Of a DNA stretch of 64,000 bases, positions 28,746-37,026 are shown piece after piece; the stretch's first letter is position 1; every line of letters starts with the position of its first letter. Position numbers and translations under genes: made by a program. This DNA is from Massilia horti (GTDB lineage Bacteria > Pseudomonadota > Gammaproteobacteria > Burkholderiales > Burkholderiaceae_D). The notes beneath the pieces were generated by a model. The model did no database searches. It was not told the origin of the DNA and worked only from the letters and a program-made list of their open reading frames with translations. The DNA lies in contig NZ_SPUM01000038.1 of NCBI RefSeq assembly GCF_004614195.1, forward strand, positions 1-64,000, in the 5' to 3' direction.

Positions 28746-29756
28746 TTAGCGCACCACCTGCCGCTTCTCGATCGTGACGCCGGCCGGCACCTCTTCGGTT
28801 TCCTTGCCCGGCATCCCCTGCAGGATGGTTTGCACCACGTAGCGCGGCCGCGCGCGGACCTGCTGGTAGATCCGGCCGACATATTCGCCAACCAGCCCAA
28901 TGCCGAACAGGATCACACCCATGAAGAAGAACGCGATCGCGAACAGCGTGAAGACGCCTTCCGCCTCCGCCCCGAACAGGAAGCGCCTTGCCAGCAGCAG
29001 CAGCACCAGCAGGGCCGAGCCGAACGACAGCATGATGCCCAGCATCGAGAACATTTGCAGCGGCACCAGCGAAAAGCCGGTCATCAGGTCGAAATTCAGG
29101 CGGATCAGGCTGTAGAGCGAATACTTCGATTCGCCGGCCGCGCGTTCCTCGTGCTCGACCACGATCTCGGCCGGCTTGCGGGCAAACTTGTACGCCAGCG
29201 CCGGCACGAAGGTGTTTACCTCGCCGCACTGGTTGACCAGGTCGATCACATTGCGGCCGTAGGCGCGCAGCATGTTTCCCTGGTCCGTGATGCGGATGTT
29301 GGTGATCCGCTCGCGCAGGCGGTTCATCATCTTGGACGCGACGGTGCGCCAGGCCGTGTCCTGCCGCTTGCGGCGGATGGAGCCGACGTAGTCGTAGCCT
29401 TCGCGCATCTTCTCGATCAGTTTGCCGATCTCTTCCGGCGGGTTCTGCAGGTCGGCGTCGAGGGTGACGACGATCTCGCCGCGGGTCTGCTCAAAGCCGG
29501 CCAGGATCGCCATGTGCTGGCCATAGTTGCCGTTGAATAGGACCACCCGGGTCACGTCAGGCCGCTGGCGGTATTGCTCGGCCAGCAGGGCGACTGAATT
29601 GTCGCGGCTGCCGTCGTTGACGAAAATGATTTCGTACGGCATCTGCAGCGCGTCGAGCGCCGGGTACAGGCGCGCGAACAAGGTGGCCAGCCCGGCTTCT
29701 TCGTTGTAGACGGGAATGACGACCGACAGCTCCGGTTTCATTGGGACGACTTTCAT
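28746..29756 (-). CDS. arnC: Undecaprenyl-phosphate 4-deoxy-4-formamido-L-arabinose transferase ArnC
   Basis: A 336-residue family 2 glycosyltransferase with the GT-A start LSVVIPVYNEEAGL, the DXD-like DADLQNPPEEI and two C-terminal membrane helices (LQMFSMLGIMLSFGSALLVL; FFFMGVILFGIGLVGEYVG). It moves formyl-Ara4N from UDP to undecaprenyl phosphate at the inner membrane. It overlaps arnB by four bases. Confidence 0.95.
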   Translation of the reverse strand: MKVVPMKPELSVVIPVYNEEAGLATLFARLYPALDALQMPYEIIFVNDGSRDNSVALLAEQYRQRPDVTRVVLFNGNYGQHMAILAGFEQTRGEIVVTLDADLQNPPEEIGKLIEKMREGYDYVGSIRRKRQDTAWRTVASKMMNRLRERITNIRITDQGNMLRAYGRNVIDLVNQCGEVNTFVPALAYKFARKPAEIVVEHEERAAGESKYSLYSLIRLNFDLMTGFSLVPLQMFSMLGIMLSFGSALLVLLLLARRFLFGAEAEGVFTLFAIAFFFMGVILFGIGLVGEYVGRIYQQVRARPRYVVQTILQGMPGKETEEVPAGVTIEKRQVVR

Positions 29757-30892
29757 TGTGCCAGCACCGCCTTGACTGCCTCGACCGCGCGCTCGACATC
29801 CGCCTTGGTCATTGCATAGAACATGGGGAGGGTCACGGTCAGGCGGCCGATGCGTTCGGCGACCGGGAACATGCCTTCCTTAAAGCCGCGTTCGCGGTAC
29901 ATTGTGAACAGGTGGATCGGCGCGTAGTGGTAGCCAGTGCCGATATTGTGTTCCTTCTGCATGCGCGCCATGAACTCGGCGCGCGTGCCGGGACCGCGGT
30001 CCGGCAGGATAATCTGGAACAGGTGCCAGTTGCTGGTCTCGAACGCCTGCAGCGGCAACTGCGCGCCGGTCTGCGCCTCGAACTCCGGGCCGAAGCACTG
30101 GAAGTAGTGCTCGGCCAGTTGGCGCCGGTGCGCGTTGACATTCTCCAGGTTCTTCATCTGGCCCAGGCCGATCGCGGCCATGATGTCGCTCATGTTGTAC
30201 TTGCCGCCCAGGACGTCGACGTCGATGCCGTCCAGGCCGCTGCGGGTAACGCCCTGCAGCCGGTATTTCTCGGCCAGGCGCGCTTCTTCCGCGTTGTTCA
30301 GGACCAAACAGCCGCCTTCGCCAGTGGTGATGTTCTTGTTCGCTTGAAAGCTGAACGAGGCGAAGTCGCCGAACGCGCCGATGCGCTTGCCTTTCCACAT
30401 CGAGCCGATCGCCTGGGCCGCATCCTCGATCACGCGCAGCTTGTATTTGTCGGCGATCGCGTACAGGCGGTCCATGTCGACCGGCAAGCCCGACAGGTAG
30501 ACCGGAATGATCGCGCGCGTAGCCGGGGTGATCGCCGCTTCCACCTTGTCCAGGTCGATGTTGCGGGTGACCGGATCGATATCCGCAAACACCGGGGTAG
30601 CTCCGACTTCGATGATCACGTTGCTGGTGGCGACCCACGAGATCGGGGTGGTGATCACCTCGTCGCCAGGGCCAATGCCGGCGATACGCAGCGCGATTTC
30701 CATCGTGCAGGTGCCAGAGTTGAAGGTGCGCACCGGGCGCCCCCCGAAGTAATCGGACAGCAGTGCCTCGAACGCCTGGTTCTGCGGGCCGGTCGTCACC
30801 CAGCCCGAGCGCAGGACAGCGCCGACGGCCGCGATGGTGTCCTCGTCGATGGTGGGACGGGAGAACGGCAGGAATGGCACCTCAGCAGTCAT
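29753..30892 (-). CDS. arnB: UDP-4-amino-4-deoxy-L-arabinose aminotransferase ArnB
   Basis: A 379-residue PLP enzyme of the DegT/DnrJ/EryC1 group that makes UDP-Ara4N from the 4-keto sugar and glutamate. The PLP lysine is K186 in FQANKNITTGEGG; the aspartate stacking on the cofactor is in VIEDAAQAIG. It sits between the EamA-type gene and arnC in the minus-strand operon. Confidence 0.95.
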   Translation of the reverse strand: MTAEVPFLPFSRPTIDEDTIAAVGAVLRSGWVTTGPQNQAFEALLSDYFGGRPVRTFNSGTCTMEIALRIAGIGPGDEVITTPISWVATSNVIIEVGATPVFADIDPVTRNIDLDKVEAAITPATRAIIPVYLSGLPVDMDRLYAIADKYKLRVIEDAAQAIGSMWKGKRIGAFGDFASFSFQANKNITTGEGGCLVLNNAEEARLAEKYRLQGVTRSGLDGIDVDVLGGKYNMSDIMAAIGLGQMKNLENVNAHRRQLAEHYFQCFGPEFEAQTGAQLPLQAFETSNWHLFQIILPDRGPGTRAEFMARMQKEHNIGTGYHYAPIHLFTMYRERGFKEGMFPVAERIGRLTVTLPMFYAMTKADVERAVEAVKAVLAQ

Positions 30893-30981
30893 TTGTTTCT
30901 CGTGTTTTGTACGGTTTTAACATTGCTTGGCCGTGCATGGTATGCAGGCTGCGCGAAGGGGGCATTTTATCAGCGTATTGA

Positions 30982-31356
30982 TCAGGAGCGCGCCAGCAAG
31001 GCGACGCCGACCATGATCACGCCGATGGCGAGCAGGCGCTGCGGCGAGATCGCTTCGCCCAGGAACATCCAGGCGCCGAGCGCGCCGACCACGTAGCCGA
31101 GCGAGAGCATCGGGTAGGCGACGGTCACGTCGGTGCGCGACAGGCCGATGATCCACACCACCAGCGAAATGCCGTAACAGGCCAGGCCCGCCATGATCGG
31201 CAGCTGGGTCGCGACCTTCAGGCCGGTGGCGAACCAGTTGTCCGCGGTGAGATGGATCGCGCCGCCGAGGCGATTGGTGCCGGCCTTGAGGCAAAGCTGG
31301 GCGACAGCGTTGAGCAGCACGCCACTGAGGATGAAGGCGAAAGTGGTCAGGTTCAT
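30982..31356 (-). CDS. Small EamA/SMR-type membrane protein, ArnE/ArnF-like flippase subunit
   Basis: A 124-residue protein with four hydrophobic helices (NLTTFAFILSGVLLNAVAQ; LPIMAGLACYGISLVVWIIG; VAYPMLSLGYVVGALGAW; LLAIGVIMVGVALLA), the layout of one half of an EamA transporter. In E. coli, ArnE and ArnF together are thought to flip Ara4N-phosphoundecaprenol to the periplasm; here a single gene occurs next to arnT, so a homodimer is likely. It lies eight bases behind arnT. Confidence 0.88.
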   Translation of the reverse strand: MNLTTFAFILSGVLLNAVAQLCLKAGTNRLGGAIHLTADNWFATGLKVATQLPIMAGLACYGISLVVWIIGLSRTDVTVAYPMLSLGYVVGALGAWMFLGEAISPQRLLAIGVIMVGVALLARS

Positions 31357-31363
31357 GATTATT

Positions 31364-33019
31364 TTAGTAATTGGCGATGATGGTGCGGCGCGCGTCCTGC
31401 GCCACGACGCGTACCGGCAGCCCTTGCAGCTGCATCGAGGCGGCGACGTCGGCGGTCGTGATGGCGATCGCGTGTACGCCTTGTTGCGCCTCGCGCTGCC
31501 ATTGTTCGAGGAAGGCGCCCATGGTCGGAATCGACAGCTGCGGCTGCTGCTGCAGGCCGAAGGTGAACTCGTCCCAGTAGTCGACCAGGGTTACCGGGCG
31601 CTGCAGGTAGAAGGTGAGCGACTGGTCGTAGTGGTCGACCGAATAGATTTTGGTCGCGGGCGTGACTTCCTTCTGGATCGCGGGCAGCAGGTTGGCGCCG
31701 GCGCGCACCTGCCCGATCGGTTCAAAACCCGCGAGCATCAGTTGGGTGGTGAAAAAGCCGGCTAGCGCGAGCGTCACCACCATCAGATCGCGCTGCATCT
31801 GGCGCGCGTACAGCAGCGCGAGCGCGCCGCCAACCAACGCCACGAAGCCGGCGGCCAGCACCCACGGCTGGTAGGCCGCGTACAGCGCGCCTTCGGCGGC
31901 ATGCTTGGCGAGGCCGGGCGCGTAGGGCACCAGTGCCAACAGGAGCACGCCGAGCAGCATGGTCAGGCCCGCGGTGACCATCCTGCCGCGGCGGGTACCC
32001 AGCTCAAGGTAGTTCGCGACCAGGAGCGCCAGCGCCGGGAACACCGGCAGGATGTAGCCCGGCAGCTTGGAGCTCGACTTGGTGAAGAACAGGGTGATGA
32101 ATACCACCCAGATCAGCAGCAGCAGACGCGGGCGGAAGGTGCCCGCTTCCCGTTTGGCGCCCAGCACCAGGCTCTGGAACAGCACGCCGATCCAGGGCAC
32201 GATGCCCGCCGCCACCAGGGCAAAGAAGGTCCACCATGCCGCTTCGCGGTGGTGCTCCTTGAGCAGGAACCGGTCGAAGTGTTCGTGGATGAAGAAGAAG
32301 TGCGGCTGCTCCGGGTTCTTCAGCCCGACCAGCACGAACCACGGCGCGGCGATTACGGCGAACAGCAGCAGGCCTTTGCCCAGGTGCAGGCGGGTCCAGA
32401 TCTTCCAGTCGCGCGCCAGCAGCGTGTAGAGCACCAGCACGCCGCCCGGCAGCACCAGCCCGATCAGGCCCTTGGCCAGCATCGCCAGCGCCATGCCGGC
32501 CCAGCACACCAGCATCCAGTTGCGGCGCTCACTCGCAGTCGCGTCGTCGCGCTGGGCGATGAGCAGCGCGCACAGCGCCACCGTCATCATCGCCGACAGG
32601 CTCATGTCCAGCGAGTTGATCTGGCTGCAGGCGACCCAGTAGAAGCAGGAGCCGAGCACCAGCGCGGCGTAAAAGCCGACGCGCTGGCCGAACACGCGCG
32701 CGCCGGCGTAACCGGTGAACAGCACGCCGAGGATGCCTGAGAGGCCGGTCCACAGGCGCGCCTGCCATTCGCCCAGGCCGAACGCGGCGAACGACAGCGC
32801 GTTCATCCAGGTCTGCAGCGGCGGCTTTTCGAAGTACTTGATCCCGTTTAAGCGGGTGGTGATCCAGTCGCCGGTGACAAACATCTCGCGCGCCATTTCG
32901 GCGTAGCGCCCTTCGTCGGGCGGCACCAGGGTGCGCACGCCCAGCACGAACAGCGAGGCGATGATGAAGGCAATGGCGAGGGACCAGAGGAGGGTGCGGT
33001 TGCGGTGCAGTTCGGTCAT
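31364..33019 (-). CDS. arnT: Lipid A 4-amino-4-deoxy-L-arabinosyltransferase ArnT-like, GT-83/39 type
   Basis: A 551-residue inner-membrane glycosyltransferase with about twelve helices. Hallmarks of the family are the first periplasmic loop with the acidic pair PPDEGRYAEMAREM, the FEKPPL block after it and KLPGYILPVFPALALL. It transfers Ara4N from undecaprenyl phosphate to lipid A phosphate, lowering negative surface charge and giving polymyxin tolerance in other genera. The ATG overlaps the stop of the upstream gene by four bases. Confidence 0.92.
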   Translation of the reverse strand: MTELHRNRTLLWSLAIAFIIASLFVLGVRTLVPPDEGRYAEMAREMFVTGDWITTRLNGIKYFEKPPLQTWMNALSFAAFGLGEWQARLWTGLSGILGVLFTGYAGARVFGQRVGFYAALVLGSCFYWVACSQINSLDMSLSAMMTVALCALLIAQRDDATASERRNWMLVCWAGMALAMLAKGLIGLVLPGGVLVLYTLLARDWKIWTRLHLGKGLLLFAVIAAPWFVLVGLKNPEQPHFFFIHEHFDRFLLKEHHREAAWWTFFALVAAGIVPWIGVLFQSLVLGAKREAGTFRPRLLLLIWVVFITLFFTKSSSKLPGYILPVFPALALLVANYLELGTRRGRMVTAGLTMLLGVLLLALVPYAPGLAKHAAEGALYAAYQPWVLAAGFVALVGGALALLYARQMQRDLMVVTLALAGFFTTQLMLAGFEPIGQVRAGANLLPAIQKEVTPATKIYSVDHYDQSLTFYLQRPVTLVDYWDEFTFGLQQQPQLSIPTMGAFLEQWQREAQQGVHAIAITTADVAASMQLQGLPVRVVAQDARRTIIANY

Positions 33020-33417
33020 TGACCAGCCTCACCGCCTTCGATGATCAGCGCGAGCGTGACCTTGCGGCCTTCCCCCATCAGGATGTTGTAGGTGCGGCAG
33101 GCCGCATGGCTGTCCATGGCCTCCACGCCGACACGCAGCGCGGACAGGCTGGCGATCAGGCGCGGATGCACGAAGCGCTGGCGCGCGCCGGTGCCCAGCA
33201 CCACCACGTCCGGCGTGTCCTTGGCGATTTCCTCGAAGTGGGCCGCGGTCAGGTCTTCGAAGCGCGTCACGTCCCAGCGGCGCGGCGCCACTTCGGGCAT
33301 CACGATCAGGCTGTGGTCATAGCGGCGTGCGTTGATTTCGACGCCGCCGGCATCATAACCTGTCACGGTCTGGTATTGTTGAGTGCTGCTGGAATGAAGC
33401 TTCATCGTGTCTGGCAC
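33016..33417 (-). CDS. Mth938-like domain protein (DUF498)
   Basis: A 133-residue protein with the DUF498/NDUFAF3-like fold: ITGYDAGGVEINARRYDHSLIVMP-type start region (positions about 14-40), PDVVVLGTGARQRF and MDSHAACRTYNILMGEGRKV at the end. These small proteins have no fixed function in bacteria; the mitochondrial relative assists complex I assembly. It is the first gene of the minus-strand operon and its stop overlaps the arnT start, so it is co-expressed with the Ara4N genes. Confidence 0.88.
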   Translation of the reverse strand: MPDTMKLHSSSTQQYQTVTGYDAGGVEINARRYDHSLIVMPEVAPRRWDVTRFEDLTAAHFEEIAKDTPDVVVLGTGARQRFVHPRLIASLSALRVGVEAMDSHAACRTYNILMGEGRKVTLALIIEGGEAGQ

Positions 33418-33578
33418 TAGTTGGCGGGGACAATTGGTTATTGTAACCCGTTTGGAAGCGGCCCGAGGGGCCGCGCCGGGGGCCGCGACACTAGCGGCAA
33501 GGTTGCTTAAATCGGGCGCTTTCGGCAGAATGGAATTTTTCGCATTGCAACAAAACGGCCACTTGGCAAGGTGATATT

Positions 33579-34808
33579 TTGCGACCGATCCTCAAATCGA
33601 ACAAGCTAGACGATGTGTGCTACGAGATCCGTGGCCCCGCCATGGAAAAGGCGCGGCAGATGGAAGACGACGGGCAGAAGATTATCAAGCTGAACATCGG
33701 AAACCTGGCGGCGTTCGGTTTCGATCCGCCGGACGAGATCGTGCAGGACATGATCCGCAACATGCAGGGCGCGGCCGGCTATACCGATTCCAAAGGCATG
33801 TTCGCGCCGCGCAAGGCGATCATGCACTACACGCAGCAGAAGAACATCGCCGGCGTCAAGATCGACGACGTCTACCTCGGCAACGGGGCGTCGGAACTGA
33901 TCGTGATGGCGATGCAGGGCCTGCTCAACAATGGCGACGAGGTGCTGGTGCCGGCACCGGACTACCCGCTGTGGACCGCGGCGGTGAGCCTGGCCGGCGG
34001 CAATCCGGTGCACTACATCTGCGACGAGCAGGCCGACTGGATGCCCGACGTCGACGACATGCGCCGCAAGATCACGACGAACACACGCGCGATCGTCGTC
34101 ATCAATCCGAACAACCCGACCGGCGCGCTGTATTCGCGCGACGTGCTGCTCGAGATCATCGAGCTGGCGCGCCAGCACCAGCTGATCATCTACGCGGACG
34201 AGATCTACGACAAGGTACTGTACGACGGCCACCAGCACGTGTCGATCGCGTCGCTGGCCGACGACGTGATGTTCGTGACCCTGAACGGCCTGTCGAAGAA
34301 CTACCGCTCGTGCGGCTACCGCGCCGGCTGGATGGTGCTCTCGGGCGAGAAGCGCCACGCCAAGGACTACATCGAGGGCCTGAACATGCTGGCCTCGATG
34401 CGCCTGTGCGCCAACGCGCCCGGGCAGCACGCGATCCAGACCGCGCTCGGTGGCTACCAGAGCATCGCCGACCTGGTCGGCCCCGGCGGGCGCCTGCTCA
34501 AGCAGCGCGACCTCGCGCACAAATTACTCACCGATATACCGGGCGTTACCTGCGTCAAGCCAAAAGCTGCGCTGTACATGTTCCCGCGCCTCGACCCGGC
34601 GGTCTACCCGATCGCGGACGACCAGCAATTCATCTGCGAACTGCTGGCCGAGGAAAAAGTCCTGCTGGTGCAAGGCACCGGCTTTAACTGGACCGCGCCG
34701 GACCACTTCCGGCTGGTCTTCCTCCCCAATTCCGACGACCTGGCCGACGCCTGCGGGCGCCTCGCGCGCTTTTTGGACGGCTACCGACGACGACATACGC
34801 GCGTCTAG
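33579..34808 (+). CDS. alaA: Glutamate-pyruvate aminotransferase AlaA-like
   Basis: A 409-residue class I aminotransferase closely resembling E. coli AlaA throughout (SNKLDDVCYEIRGP; NPNNPTGALYS; MLASMRLCANAPGQHAIQ). The PLP lysine is K240 in LNGLSKNYR. It makes alanine from pyruvate and glutamate. The start is TTG, supported by an AAGGTGAT site seven bases before it. hom follows after 21 bases, so the two are probably co-transcribed. Confidence 0.92.
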   Translation: MRPILKSNKLDDVCYEIRGPAMEKARQMEDDGQKIIKLNIGNLAAFGFDPPDEIVQDMIRNMQGAAGYTDSKGMFAPRKAIMHYTQQKNIAGVKIDDVYLGNGASELIVMAMQGLLNNGDEVLVPAPDYPLWTAAVSLAGGNPVHYICDEQADWMPDVDDMRRKITTNTRAIVVINPNNPTGALYSRDVLLEIIELARQHQLIIYADEIYDKVLYDGHQHVSIASLADDVMFVTLNGLSKNYRSCGYRAGWMVLSGEKRHAKDYIEGLNMLASMRLCANAPGQHAIQTALGGYQSIADLVGPGGRLLKQRDLAHKLLTDIPGVTCVKPKAALYMFPRLDPAVYPIADDQQFICELLAEEKVLLVQGTGFNWTAPDHFRLVFLPNSDDLADACGRLARFLDGYRRRHTRV

Positions 34809-34829
34809 AACTAGATAAGAACCACGACC

Positions 34830-36149
34830 ATGAAACCCATCAAAGCAGGCCTGCTCGGCATCGGCACCGTCGGTGCGGGCACCTTCAACGTCCTTCAACG
34901 CAACCAGGATGACATCCGCCGCCGCGCCGGCCGGGGCATCGAGATCGCCATGGTCGCCGCCCGCAATGTCGAGCGCGCGGCGCGCATCGTCGGCGGCCAG
35001 TGCCGCGTGGTGGCCGATCCGTTCAAGGTGGTCGACGATCCCGAGATCGATATCGTCGTCGAGCTGATCGGCGGCTACGAGCTGCCGTACGAGCTGGTGA
35101 TGCGTGCGATTGCCAACGGCAAGCATGTGGTCACGGCCAACAAGGCGCTGCTCGCGCTGCACGGCAACGAGATTTTTGCCGCGGCCCAGGAGAAGGGCGT
35201 CATGGTCGCGTTCGAGGCGGCGGTGGCCGGCGGCGTGCCGATCATCAAGGCGCTGCGCGAAGGGCTGACCGCCAACCGCATCGAGTCGGTGGCCGGCATC
35301 ATCAACGGCACCACCAACTTCATTCTTTCCGAGATGCGCGAGAAGGGGCTGGACTTCGCCACCGTGCTCAAGCAGGCGCAGGAGCTGGGCTATGCCGAGG
35401 CCGACCCGACTTTCGACATCGAAGGCGTGGACGCGGCGCACAAGCTGACCATCATGTCGGCGATCGCGTTCGGTATCCCGGTCCAGTTCGACAAGGCCTA
35501 CGTGGAAGGCATCAGCAAGCTGCAGGCGGTGGACATCCGCTACGCCGAGCAGCTCGGCTACCGCATCAAGCTGCTGGGCATCGCGCGCCGCGCGACGGTG
35601 GACGGCGTGGAGGGCATCGAGCTGCGCGTGCATCCGACCCTGATTCCGGCCGCGCGCCTGATCGCCAACGTGGAAGGCGCGATGAACGCGGTGCTGGTGC
35701 AGGCCGACGCCGTCGGCTCGACGCTTTACTACGGCAAGGGCGCGGGCGCGGAGCCGACCGCGTCGGCGGTGATCGCCGACCTGGTGGACGTGACGCGCCT
35801 GGCCACGGTCGACCCGTACTGCCGCGTGCCGCACCTGGCGTTCCAGCCGGGCGAGATGGTCGACCTGCCGATCCTGCCGATGGCCGAGATCACCAGCAGC
35901 TACTACCTGCGGGTGTACGTGAACGACCAGCTGGGTGTGATGGCCGACCTGACGCGCATCCTGGCCGACGCCGGCATTTCGATCGATGCGGTGCTGCAGA
36001 AGGAGCCGGGCGGCCAGGCGCGCACCGACATCATCATCATCACGCACCAGACCCGGGAAAAGAACGTGGATGCCGCGATCGCCAAGATCGAGCAGCTGGA
36101 GACTGTGGTGGGCACAGTCACCCGAATCCGCCTCGAAAGCCTCAGCTAA
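34830..36149 (+). CDS. hom: Homoserine dehydrogenase
   Basis: A 439-residue enzyme that reduces aspartate semialdehyde to homoserine, the branch point to threonine and methionine. The NAD(P)-binding motif GIGTVG is at residues 10-15, the substrate-binding block FDIEGVDAAHKLTIMSAIAFG-type core lies in the middle, and a C-terminal ACT domain (about 355-435; SSYYLRVYVNDQLGVMADL) gives feedback control. In many relatives thrC follows directly; here it does not, and a small minus-strand gene is found instead. Confidence 0.97.
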   Translation: MKPIKAGLLGIGTVGAGTFNVLQRNQDDIRRRAGRGIEIAMVAARNVERAARIVGGQCRVVADPFKVVDDPEIDIVVELIGGYELPYELVMRAIANGKHVVTANKALLALHGNEIFAAAQEKGVMVAFEAAVAGGVPIIKALREGLTANRIESVAGIINGTTNFILSEMREKGLDFATVLKQAQELGYAEADPTFDIEGVDAAHKLTIMSAIAFGIPVQFDKAYVEGISKLQAVDIRYAEQLGYRIKLLGIARRATVDGVEGIELRVHPTLIPAARLIANVEGAMNAVLVQADAVGSTLYYGKGAGAEPTASAVIADLVDVTRLATVDPYCRVPHLAFQPGEMVDLPILPMAEITSSYYLRVYVNDQLGVMADLTRILADAGISIDAVLQKEPGGQARTDIIIITHQTREKNVDAAIAKIEQLETVVGTVTRIRLESLS

Positions 36150-36216
36150 GCGGAAAGCCAAGCGGGCGCGCCGGCGGACAAGCCAGCCCGGCTGCGCCCG
36201 GTGCGGCTTGAGGGAA

Positions 36217-36396
36217 TCAGTTCGGCGGGCGGCGCAAGGGCAGCGGGAACTCGTTCGAAAACTCGTCGACGCAGCCGCTCGGCGGCGCTTCGTCGTCGAG
36301 CGCGGCGGTGGACAAGGCGAGCAGGTCACGCTCGATCTGGTCGAACAGCGCCTCGGACGGGCTGCACAGGCTGGGGAAAAGCTTGGTCGTTTTCAT
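36217..36396 (-). CDS. Possible small protein of 59 residues, unknown function
   Basis: The frame begins ATG with the peptide MKTTKLFPSLCSPSEALF and ends ...PLPLRRPPN. Nearly every codon ends in G or C, like the surrounding genes, and the peptide is rich in Asp/Glu in the middle (LDDEAPPS; CVDEFSNEF), unlike a random frame. A weak AGGT-type site precedes it. It has two cysteines. I do not recognise a family. It lies convergent to hom, 67 bases behind its stop. Confidence 0.5.
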   Translation of the reverse strand: MKTTKLFPSLCSPSEALFDQIERDLLALSTAALDDEAPPSGCVDEFSNEFPLPLRRPPN

Positions 36397-37026
36397 AGGT
36401 GCATTCTACCTGCGCTGCGCCGCACAACGGACGTTGACGTGGCCGCTTTTTGCGTCGGCTCAACGGCGACCGTGCCGGCCGTATATGGTTTGGCGCAAAC
36501 ATTCTGTTGCGAAAAGTCGGATTTCGTGCATTCTCCCGCGCACGAAGTAGCGCCACGCGCGCCCGCCGGTAGCGTGGAAAGCGCCGACGAAAAAAGCTGA
36601 ACGAAGAGTGTTCGTTCGGGGTGGACTAACGTCGAACATGATTCGTTTCGTTCAAAGGGAAACTGGCCATGGAAAATTTGTTCAGCCCAAACCGCCCCAT
36701 GCAACGTTAATCAGCAGAAAATTTCATCCGGCGTTCCAGTGCGCTAGCATCATCCGCATGCTGCTGGGCTGGTGCGTTTTTGTGCGACGCACAAATGCCG
36801 TGCGGCCATTTATTCGGAACGCAGCGGGGCGCGCGGCTTGATCTTGCCACGCATGCTTTTTGTTCGAGATAAAGGTCCAACGAAAGCGCGGCAGCGACGT
36901 ATCGCGCGCTGGCACCGGAAGGATTAGTATCGGCTACCGTACAAGTAGTTAGCTTATGGAAATACGGTTTGTCCACCGCCGTGTTGTAAGGTAGATTACA
37001 AGCCTTCCTGACTAGCGAGCATTTGC
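36397..37026. other. 630-base spacer with no supported gene
   Basis: Only short frames without the codon pattern of the neighbours are seen. A 13-codon ATG frame with an AGGGAAAC site starts near 36669, too short to judge. The sequence is somewhat lower in GC than the flanks. It should contain the promoter of the transporter/acyltransferase gene that starts at 37027. Confidence 0.4.

Noticed and set aside
34524-36329. A 601-codon minus-strand frame opposite hom
   Set aside because: Reverse-frame shadow of a certain housekeeping gene; composition dominated by Arg, His, Asp and Gln.
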